The translations under genes and the position numbers were made by a program. The notes under the pieces were generated by a model. That model made no database searches, was not told the DNA's origin, and worked only from the letters and a program-made list of their open reading frames with translations. 64,000 nt of DNA from Trifolium pratense (lineage: Eukaryota; Streptophyta; Magnoliopsida; Fabales; Fabaceae): assembly GCF_020283565.1 (NCBI RefSeq), contig NC_060065.1, positions 22,122,409-22,186,408 of the forward strand, written 5' to 3'. Each line of letters opens with the position of its first letter. The stretch's first letter is position 1. Shown here piece by piece: positions 54,581 through 64,000 of this stretch.

Positions 54581-54976
54581 AGTCTTTGATTGTTCGCCTT
54601 TCCATTTATGTCTTTTTTCCTATGTTTGTAATTTGCTTCCGTATTTTGGGACCTTTGTTGTTTTCATTTCGTACTTTTGCTTCCGTTGTATTTCCTTTGC
54701 AAAAATTTGAATTTTAAGCAATTTCCTTTCCTTATGTGCTGTTCTTTTATTTCTTTTTGTATCGCCGCCCTTCGCAGTCTTCAATGACTAAAATGGGTAA
54801 AATTTTGACTCATTGGAAACATAAGAACGACGCTTTTCGAGACAGTCAAACCAAAGTGGTTGCGACCGTCCAAGCATTAATTAGGACCATTAATAACGAT
54901 GCTAGGGTTGAACATAATCGGCTATAAATACCAACCGTTAACTCACCCATTCATCAACTTGTTCTGAGTCCTCACG
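54581..54976 (+). promoter_or_regulatory. Spacer with TATA box before trio ORF 2
   Basis: T-rich 3' flank of ORF 1, then CTATAAATACC at about 54923, about 50 bases before the ATG at 54977. The frame at 54736-54927 overlaps it and is unlikely to be a gene. Confidence 0.45.
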
Positions 54977-55300
54977 ATGGAAAGGAAAAATACCAAACAA
55001 CCCATCGTTGAGAAGTCTCACTCTCAGCAAAGGAAGACAAAGGTGGAGATAACCACTTCGAATTCCACCCGTTCCCGAAGGGCTAAAGGAGTCAAAAAGG
55101 TGGAGATTATCGTTCTTTCCTCTGATACCTCTGATTCTGACAGCGCTGATGGGGATTACGTTTCGTTTCTGGAAACGTATGTTCCTCCCGAGCTTTCTTC
55201 TCGTGCTTCTTCGTCGGGTGAAGAAGATGGATCCCGGATCACCGTGGAATCCAAGGTGACGCTTCCTGAGCCTGTGCAGAAGGATTCGGAATCTGAGTGA
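54977..55300 (+). CDS. Small basic/acidic protein with SUMO-interaction-like motif (trio ORF 2)
   Basis: 107 residues. A basic, Ser/Lys/Arg-rich first half (TRSRRAKGVKK) is followed at about 42-58 by VEIIVLSSDTSDSDSADGD: a short hydrophobic beta-strand core followed by Ser and Asp, the classical pattern of a SUMO-interacting motif. The tail is acidic. No domain is recognised. TATA box just upstream, AATAAAG at about 55373 downstream. Whether it is translated is unknown. Confidence 0.5.
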   Translation: MERKNTKQPIVEKSHSQQRKTKVEITTSNSTRSRRAKGVKKVEIIVLSSDTSDSDSADGDYVSFLETYVPPELSSRASSSGEEDGSRITVESKVTLPEPVQKDSESE

Positions 55301-55935
55301 TGGGACTTTTAGGACTAGTTTTTTTTTTTTTGTAACTTGGTTTCCCATCGTTGTACCTTTATTTTCCGCCATTAATAAAGATTCCTTTTCCTGTTTTGAA
55401 CTGAATGTGTTGTTTTTTGTATTTTGCTTTTTGCCTTGGCCTTGAATTCTCCCCTTTGGGCGCTGCCCCTGTTATCTTTGTTGCGCCTTAAAAGGCGAGT
55501 TTAACTTACTCTCGGCGAGATACTTGTTTCTGGCGAGACTGTTCCTTTAAAGGCGTTATTGTTGATTATCTGACGATAAATCTTCTCTAATTTATTCTCG
55601 AGATACGCGCTTTTGACACGTATGTGATCCGACGACGCGTGTGATATTACTTGTTCCAACTTTACAACTTCAGTTTAAACTACTAGAACTTTATAAGTAG
55701 GACTTCTATTCCTTGTTTCTTCTTTATTTCTTCTGCCAAATCTTCCACTCTCGTTACGCTTTCTTCTCCATCTTTCTGACGAATCTCCTCAACAGTTTTT
55801 ATTTGGGGACGACTCCAATTCCTTGCTCGAAGTCTTCGTCAGTTTCTTAAGGTATTTCATCTCGTACCTTTCTTCTTTTCACTAATTAGGTCTGTCTTGA
55901 GTAGGAACCCTAATTTTCTGATTAGGTTTAGAAAG
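55301..55935 (+). promoter_or_regulatory. Spacer with TATA-like box before trio ORF 3
   Basis: Non-coding, with CTTTATAAGTAGG at about 55689, about 245 bases before the ATG at 55936, and a pyrimidine-rich leader after it. Confidence 0.4.
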
Positions 55936-56639
55936 ATGGTTATTTTGAGGGAGTTGGATGACAATGAGGGGAGGATTCCTGTTTCTTCTCCTGGTTATCT
56001 CGAATGGGCGCAACAAGTTCGCGCCCACTATACTAGGGCTAACGGCGTTCTTAATAGCCGAGGGTTTTACTCGGAATTGTGGGGTTTTGATGTTGGGAGT
56101 AGTAGTAGTGATAGTGATAGTGATAGTAGTAGTAGTGATAGTGGTAATGACAGTGATTGCGTCATAATCTCCCCTTCCTCTTTCACAGGAAAGCGGAAGA
56201 ATCTTTGTCGGGATCTGGTTGTTGCTGGTTATACTCCCGTCACCATGGAAGTTTCTTCAAAGTATACCAGTGTGGAAATGGTGAGGAGCTTTAGGAAAGC
56301 CGTCAAGCTTTCTGACCCCTCTCATGAAGACTCTATTATAACTGAGCCGGTCAGGGAGGACGAGTTTGTATTCTCTAAAAACGACACCCCGCCAGATTAT
56401 TTCTACCTTTATACTGGTGTGATCCAACCCCTCAACATTTGGCTGCCTTTTACCCCCTTTGAGGTGGAGATGTTGAAGGTTCTTAATGTCGCCCCTACCC
56501 AACTTCATCCCAATAGTTGGGCCTTTATCAAAGCCTTCGAGGTAATGTGCTTAGGTTTTGAACTGAAGCCCTCAATTGGCGTCTTTTTCTCTTTCTACCA
56601 CATAAAAAACTTAAAACCTCAAACTTTGGTCTCCCTTAG
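55936..56639 (+). pseudogene. Gypsy-type transposon ORF1-like protein (trio ORF 3), cut by LTR element
   Basis: The ATG at 55936 (MVILRELDDNE) is the first true start; an upstream TTG is not. Residues about 55-77 are Ser/Asp repeats encoded by AGT/GAT triplets, ending in DSDCVIIS, again like a SUMO-interacting motif. The C-terminal part (PFTPFEVEMLKVLNVAP, QLHPNSWAFIKAFEVMCL) matches the domain known as putative gypsy type transposon, found in extra ORFs of Tat-group elements. The frame ends because the LTR element at 56640 inserted inside the domain, just after LVSLS, so the C-terminus is lost. Confidence 0.65.
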
Positions 56640-58877
56640 TGTAACACCCGAACCCATTATTTTAATGTAATTCTACCTTTATTAAATCTTTTACAAAATA
56701 CGCAACGGAAAATTGCAATTTAAGTTATAGAATATTAGTTCTAGGTATTACACTCCTCTTTACAAAATAATACTAACATGATTATTTAATAAAAACTCGT
56801 TTTATACAATATAAATTCCCTTATAAAAGATACATTTTTCCAATCTAGACACATGAGTCATGAATGACTCTATATACTATATACAACCCCTTTTCCCGTG
56901 TCACAATCAGAGCGGAGCGTCACCAAAGACTCGAACAACGAAACACACATAACCTGTAAAATCTGGACCCCCAACGGTCCAGCACATAACACATAAAAGA
57001 GAGTTAGATAACATACTCAAAAATATACAAGTGTAAGTAAATGATACTTAAACACTTCATCACAAATCATACATAGTCTAACTCATGCATATACTTCATT
57101 AATCACATCAAATTAGGAGTTATAACCTAATTGTACTCATACTTCATTTATAAGCATACATCATTAACTTCATTTAATTATAAGCTACACAAGTTATAAT
57201 CAAATATCAATCATAATTCACAAGATATTGAAGCCAATTACATTTAAAATCATCGGACAATCAACACATACAACAAGTCTAACACACATAGACAATTATC
57301 ACAAATTCCAAACATATGTGTCACATATCAAATATCAAATAATGTACACATATCCTAATGCAATCTAATGCCACAATCTTCATGCTATGTCCCCTAGACA
57401 TATCTAATGCATGTGGTACCATCTTCTTTATTAGAGTATCTCACCTCTAATATCCTTCTTTATCGGATAAATATAATCCGATATCCTTCTTTATTGGAAT
57501 ATCCAATATCACATATATTCATGAATGCATGTATGTATTTCATGAATTCACTCACAATCAATAGCATTAAGCTCTTCATTTACTAATGTGGAACATTATC
57601 CAACATTACTTCTTTATTAAGATAACACTATACCTTAATATCCTTCTTTATCGAATAACATAATTCGATATACTTCTTTATTAAGTTAATTAACACCTTA
57701 ATATACTTCTTCGACATTTTAACAAACATCATCAACACAATCAACAACAATTATATTCCACACATATTATCAACAATTCATCAACATTCATGCATATTCA
57801 TATATCATGCATTTACTCACATTTTTAACACAATACTAATAATATAAGTAAAGTGTATTAAGCATACATTTTATCATAAAACAAACTCCGGAATCGGAAT
57901 CTACTCGAAAAACTGGGTAAAATACATAATATAACATGTTAGAACCCTCAAAGTCATTCAAATTCCAAAACAGCAAAGTGCGGTGCTGACACGGTGGCTA
58001 AGCGAGCCTTAGCGAGCTGTAGCGAGCTGTTCGCTAAGCGAAGGTCAGCGAGCTTCAGCGAACCACACCAGTGGCTCACCTGCTCGTAGCGAGCTGCAGC
58101 GAGCTGTAGCGAACAGCTCCTGCCAGAACTGCTCAAAACATGCGATTTCCACCCAAATTCACCCAAAAATCCCATTTTTCATGTTATAAACCCCAAATGA
58201 GTTTGTATTCAAGTGCAACAAACATATCTAAACACAAAAGGACGGTTCATTTCACCGATCTACCATTTTTACTACGAAAAAGTAGAGATTTAACACTTTT
58301 ACTCAAAACTCTCAAGAACACAAAGTTCTTGAGTTTAATCCTTTATAAATCTCGTTTTTAACCATTAGATTCGTTCATACATCATGATAAGAGCATGTTA
58401 AACATGTTATGAACCTTAGAATCGATTTCCATTAAGAAAATCCATCCAAACTAAAACGAAAATGGGGTGGAGGAAGTTCGGGTGAGGAGAAATCGACATT
58501 CTCCCCTTCCTCGAGTCACCCACGAATATGAAATCTACTCTCTTACCTTGGATCGACGAACTCACGAAGATTGCTCCTCGAATCCCTCCTCCAAGCTCTT
58601 GCCCTAGCTCACCCATGCTCTTCCTTCTCTCTACTTCCCAAGAACAAGAGAAATAATGATATTTCTCTCTCTACCTTGCCCTATATGGGCGCCCCTCACA
58701 TGCCAAGGCCCATTGGGCCTCAAGCCCAATAGCTTGGCCCAACTTGCGTTAACTCTCACTAACTCGCGCGTTAACTAAAACTCTCGATAAATAACTTAAA
58801 GTTACTATCTTACTTAAAAACCACATCACCAAATAATTAAACACTTAAATAGTGAATAATAAATTTGGGTCGTTACA
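56640..58877 (-). repeat. Left (3') LTR of LARD-type element (2238 bp)
   Basis: From TGTAACACCCGAACCC to GGTCGTTACA. The first 1793 bases recur at 62208-64000 with a constant offset of 5568 and no difference noticed. A TTTATAAAGG TATA-like box lies on the minus strand at about 58342-58353. The AGCGA motif cluster is at 57998-58112. The LA-rich frame at 57954-58175 is only the antisense of that cluster. Confidence 0.9.
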
Positions 58878-61800
58878 ACTCTCCCCTACTTAGAAGATTT
58901 TCGCCCTCGAAAATTACGTGACTAAAACAACTCCGGATAACTCCTGTATCCGACCCTCCAACGAAACGCCCAAAACGCTACACATTACCAAGTATGACAA
59001 AATTAGTTTATCCCATCCAACACAATTTTTGTCCATTTATCAACAAGAGATCAAGGACGGCCAGTTCCTCAATTTGTCGATAGATAGTCAACAATCATGA
59101 TATCGGCATAAACCATTCTTATCAAATCGCTAAAATGTCCACTCCGCACGAAACATCCATAGACTCACATTCTACGACCTCACAACGTTACCCTAAAATA
59201 GGTATAACCAATCGAACTCTCCGAAAGATACTTCCGTGGAATACTTCCACAACTCCATAATCCTCATAAATCTTTGATTCCCTCATGAATCACTTAACCG
59301 TGTTACATCACTTATTCATTTTCGAATCTTATTCCAACATATCACTCGATAATTCAATTCCAACAATCACTTGATGACCAACATTCTCAAACTTCATTGA
59401 CATATGCTAAAAACTACCGTCTCTAACCGTCAAATTCCTTTTCTCACATTGAGTCGAATCCAATACGACTACTCTGTTCCCAAGTAATCTCTCAACCAAT
59501 ATTTGCATTCCTTAACACAAACAATTTTCAATACCACTTCTTAATCTTTTAGTAATTCGCCACTTCAAAATTAGGCTACCGCCAAAAATTGATTCCCCAA
59601 ACAATCATAACTTCTATCTCGTTGATTCCAAACTACATCTTCAGTTTGCCCATAATCCATCTATCAATGTTCCTCATCATCTTGCATTGCAACAAGCATA
59701 ATCTGCTCCGTTTATTCACTCATCGAATTCTCATTCACCAAATCACTACCGTCCCATCATCCATGATGAAACAATTTAAAATCCTTTACTTCATTGTCAC
59801 CGATTGTGACCATACCTCATCAACATCCACGATGCATCTAACAAAACTAGTCTCTACCGACTCTTCCATTCCATGAATCCAAATTCCTTAGCAAATACTT
59901 ACTCACTCTTATCTTTTGAGCACTACCAAATGCTCTCCGACATTTACTTTGGGCATCGCCTTCAACTCCTTACTATATGTGCTCAAACACAACATCTACT
60001 CACATGTACGGTAATCCTTTTCGCAACTCTCACCTAACACAAGTCACTTCCAACATGACCTCTTATTACTCATTCTCAACACGTTCTCCAACGGCTAACT
60101 TTCTTATTCTTCATCATTCAAAATGATACCTCTCTTTTAGCTTCATCTCCACCTCTAGGATCTCATTCAACTTCGACACAAATTGCCCTGTCATTATCCA
60201 AATCCAATTACCCTTTCTTCGACAAGCCTCTCACAAAATCTTTCGAATTGTTATCCTACTTCCATCTTCGAATAAACTCGACTACTCATACAATCCTTAC
60301 TTCCAACGATTCAACAAACATACCAATCCTATTATGATATTTCTCAATTCCATTCTTATCTACTTTAAAACTTACTTCCCTTCCTTGATTAATTAACACC
60401 AACGGTTCACTAATCTTCACATCTCTTCCTCTAAGCTTCTCAAATCTCTTCTGAAAATCACTTCACACACTAGACTTAGAATTCCAAATTGTTCAACCAA
60501 TTCAACATACTACCATATGCACGACTCACGTAAAACTTCTTACTCCAACATCCGGTACAACATTTGATCCACTTGGATGACAACTTACTTCAAAATCATC
60601 ACCTCCCCAAGAACCTTAATCACTCCCTCTTCCTCACATTCGACTCCTTTCGATCAAACAGGTACTTCAACTTTGGTCCACAAAACACGCCTCCATACTT
60701 TTAGTGCAACACACGATCTCCAATCATTCCGAATACTCTTCATCTCACTTAACCAATCTCACTAACGCCTCACGGCGAAACACTTGGTCCGACAACTCCT
60801 CTTCTAATAGTTTCTCACAACTTGTTGTTCCCATCCATTCCACTTCGAACAACGTCACCACTTCCTGAATATTCCGCTTCAAGAACATCTCTACTCATCC
60901 AATCTTCTCACGTTCGAAACATCTCGGAGGGATATAACCTTCTCCCCCACTTATCTCAAACCCACCTACACTCTTCCACTAGAACTTCTGGTGCTCACAC
61001 CTAACGGTTCTATCACCTCTAAACATATTCTTCCCAAAAGAAGAAACTAGTATCGACATCGTTTACACGCATGTCGCATACAAGGGACAAAACCTAACCC
61101 ACGATACCATTCAAGCAACCTATACTTCCCTCACTTTTCAAAGTTAGGAAATTAAAACAACACAAGAAAAATGAACATTGCATAGCAACAATTCATATTC
61201 ACATTTATTCTAGTCTTAACAAACACAAGAAAACAAGAATTTCACATCTAATCAACTCAGAACAAGACATCAACAAAATAAAATTCTTGTCTAGCTCCCT
61301 CGCTTAGCAAAAGCTAGCGAGCTCCCGGCGAGACAAGTCAAAACATTCACAAGATTTAGCAAGACTTAGCGAGACTCAGCGAGGTTCATTCTTCTCCTAG
61401 CGAGCACATCCAAAAATCTGGGTGCTCTGCTACGGTTTTGAACTTACGCTCACTAAAAATCTCGTTTTCTCGACTCACCGATCCACAAAATTCAAAACTT
61501 CAAGCATATAACATCATTATAGACTTGAAAGTACAATTAAAATCATGCATCAACAATCAAAACATAGAATCGTGAGACCTTCACGTTTTTACTCATAAAA
61601 TTTATAGTAATTCAAGTTCCTAGTATTAGTCTAGTACATGTTATAAACAAAACATATATCAACCACATACTAGAATACACTAACATCCTATTCTTCTCAC
61701 TATTTTGAAAATTTAATTTTCACTTACTCAAAGAAAATAACTCTATATTTTCACCAAAATCTTTAAGAAATAATACTAGTTTTTAAAATTATTTCAAATC

Positions 61801-62190
61801 ATTACCACGTGCAGTTTTATATCATGCCGGATCATCACATGCAGTTTTATATCATGCCGGATCATCACATGCAGTTTTATATCATGCCGGATCATCAACA
61901 ATTAGCAATAAGCATCAATCCATCAAGTTTAACTACAAAAAGGTTAAACTCTACGCATATACAACTATTATAAACATAGGAGTATAGTACTCACACCATT
62001 ACTCAACAAAAGAATGGATCGATTAATCCAACTCACACCACTCATAGTTCCTAAATGAACAACATAAGTGATTTCACAAAACAAACACAACAAAATCGTT
62101 AGACAAACACGACTGACACACAACACTCACTTGGTCTGACTGCACAGACCTGCTCTGATCGACACATAACCCACACAGTCCGAAGACAAC
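58878..62190 (-). mobile_element. Non-coding interior of LARD-type LTR element
   Basis: AAGTAGGGGAGAG on the minus strand at 58878-58891 is the polypurine tract next to the left LTR. About 3.3 kb follows with no frame above 95 codons and no gag or pol domain, so this is a large retrotransposon derivative that must use proteins of a relative. Its composition, rich in C, T and A on the plus strand, is even over kilobases. It includes the 30-bp triplicate at 61806-61895 and AGCGAG words at about 61296-61400. Confidence 0.8.
61806..61895 (+). repeat. Three tandem copies of a 30-bp unit
   Basis: CACATGCAGTTTTATATCAT followed by GCCGGATCAT, three times without a gap; the first copy has G for A at its fourth base (CACGTG). 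Confidence 0.95.
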
Positions 62191-62205
62191 GGGGCTCTGA
62201 TACCA
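62191..62205 (-). other. Primer binding site, tRNA-Met type
   Basis: Minus-strand TGGTATCAGAGCCCC, two bases inside the right LTR, complementary to the 3' end of initiator tRNA-Met. It makes the right LTR the 5' LTR and sets the element on the minus strand. Confidence 0.9.
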
Positions 62206-62207
62206 AT

Positions 62208-64000
62208 TGTAACACCCGAACCCATTATTTTAATGTAATTCTACCTTTATTAAATCTTTTACAAAATACGCAACGGAAAATTGCAATTTAAGTTATAGAA
62301 TATTAGTTCTAGGTATTACACTCCTCTTTACAAAATAATACTAACATGATTATTTAATAAAAACTCGTTTTATACAATATAAATTCCCTTATAAAAGATA
62401 CATTTTTCCAATCTAGACACATGAGTCATGAATGACTCTATATACTATATACAACCCCTTTTCCCGTGTCACAATCAGAGCGGAGCGTCACCAAAGACTC
62501 GAACAACGAAACACACATAACCTGTAAAATCTGGACCCCCAACGGTCCAGCACATAACACATAAAAGAGAGTTAGATAACATACTCAAAAATATACAAGT
62601 GTAAGTAAATGATACTTAAACACTTCATCACAAATCATACATAGTCTAACTCATGCATATACTTCATTAATCACATCAAATTAGGAGTTATAACCTAATT
62701 GTACTCATACTTCATTTATAAGCATACATCATTAACTTCATTTAATTATAAGCTACACAAGTTATAATCAAATATCAATCATAATTCACAAGATATTGAA
62801 GCCAATTACATTTAAAATCATCGGACAATCAACACATACAACAAGTCTAACACACATAGACAATTATCACAAATTCCAAACATATGTGTCACATATCAAA
62901 TATCAAATAATGTACACATATCCTAATGCAATCTAATGCCACAATCTTCATGCTATGTCCCCTAGACATATCTAATGCATGTGGTACCATCTTCTTTATT
63001 AGAGTATCTCACCTCTAATATCCTTCTTTATCGGATAAATATAATCCGATATCCTTCTTTATTGGAATATCCAATATCACATATATTCATGAATGCATGT
63101 ATGTATTTCATGAATTCACTCACAATCAATAGCATTAAGCTCTTCATTTACTAATGTGGAACATTATCCAACATTACTTCTTTATTAAGATAACACTATA
63201 CCTTAATATCCTTCTTTATCGAATAACATAATTCGATATACTTCTTTATTAAGTTAATTAACACCTTAATATACTTCTTCGACATTTTAACAAACATCAT
63301 CAACACAATCAACAACAATTATATTCCACACATATTATCAACAATTCATCAACATTCATGCATATTCATATATCATGCATTTACTCACATTTTTAACACA
63401 ATACTAATAATATAAGTAAAGTGTATTAAGCATACATTTTATCATAAAACAAACTCCGGAATCGGAATCTACTCGAAAAACTGGGTAAAATACATAATAT
63501 AACATGTTAGAACCCTCAAAGTCATTCAAATTCCAAAACAGCAAAGTGCGGTGCTGACACGGTGGCTAAGCGAGCCTTAGCGAGCTGTAGCGAGCTGTTC
63601 GCTAAGCGAAGGTCAGCGAGCTTCAGCGAACCACACCAGTGGCTCACCTGCTCGTAGCGAGCTGCAGCGAGCTGTAGCGAACAGCTCCTGCCAGAACTGC
63701 TCAAAACATGCGATTTCCACCCAAATTCACCCAAAAATCCCATTTTTCATGTTATAAACCCCAAATGAGTTTGTATTCAAGTGCAACAAACATATCTAAA
63801 CACAAAAGGACGGTTCATTTCACCGATCTACCATTTTTACTACGAAAAAGTAGAGATTTAACACTTTTACTCAAAACTCTCAAGAACACAAAGTTCTTGA
63901 GTTTAATCCTTTATAAATCTCGTTTTTAACCATTAGATTCGTTCATACATCATGATAAGAGCATGTTAAACATGTTATGAACCTTAGAATCGATTTCCAT
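62208..64000 (-). repeat. Right (5') LTR of LARD-type element, cut by window end
   Basis: Repeats 56640-58432 without visible change. The last about 445 bases of this LTR would lie beyond the window. Confidence 0.9.

Noticed and set aside
54736..54927. 63-residue frame between trio ORFs 1 and 2
   Set aside because: It overlaps the TATA box of ORF 2, and its start is in T-rich 3' flank DNA.
57954..58175. Leu/Ala-rich minus-strand protein, also at 63522-63743
   Set aside because: It is the antisense reading of the AGCGAG array in an LTR; both copies are identical because the LTRs are.

Overview
The window is nuclear DNA of a flowering plant, most likely a legume of the Medicago/Trifolium/pea group. 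The grounds are AT-rich, intron-containing genes, a CC-NBS-LRR resistance gene, an Athila-type retrotransposon primed by tRNA-Asp, and tRNA-derived SINEs and MITEs of legume style. The species call is an inference; nothing in the window fixes it.

Host-type genes are few. From left to right: an intronless PIAL-type SUMO ligase copy (2970-4682, +); a single-exon CC-NBS-LRR gene (7999-10545, +); a three-exon strictosidine synthase-like gene with a 5-base frameshift behind its signal peptide (17252-18433, +); a lectin-receptor-kinase relic (about 19985-20420, -); a complete six-exon D1-type cyclin (42449-46885, -); and three small TATA-preceded ORFs (53936-56639, +) that look derived from a gypsy-type element, the last cut by a retrotransposon.

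The rest is transposable elements in layers. 1-7616: SINEs, a LINE tail, a fold-back element and a 1.06-kb Harbinger-like element just upstream of the resistance gene. 10.9-16.1 kb: a CACTA end, a 41-bp minisatellite and two Helitrons that appear to lie head to tail. 16.6-17.0 kb: a TRIM element upstream of the strictosidine synthase-like gene. 21.9-37.3 kb: a 5'-truncated LINE split by an 11.6-kb Athila-type element with apparently identical 1178-bp LTRs, a 5-bp target duplication and an uninterrupted gag-pol frame. 40.0-41.7 kb: Harbinger-like and hAT-like elements. 42.4-47.1 kb: the cyclin, whose second intron is packed with five small elements and whose upstream region is cut by a Helitron 3' end. 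47.1-52.9 kb: Helitron helicase, a helicase relic carrying a SINE, and a third Helitron with the same internal minisatellite as the one at 15-16 kb. 53.2-64 kb: the three ORFs and a large non-coding LTR element (LARD type) whose right LTR runs off the window.

The most interesting signals are the GC-rich motif array that the Athila-type element carries both in its U3 promoter region and just upstream of its third ORF, which suggests an internal promoter; the Helitron pair and its mobile minisatellite; the tandem ORF trio with SUMO-interaction-like motifs; and the dense insertion load around the cyclin. No tRNA or rRNA gene and no CRISPR array was seen.
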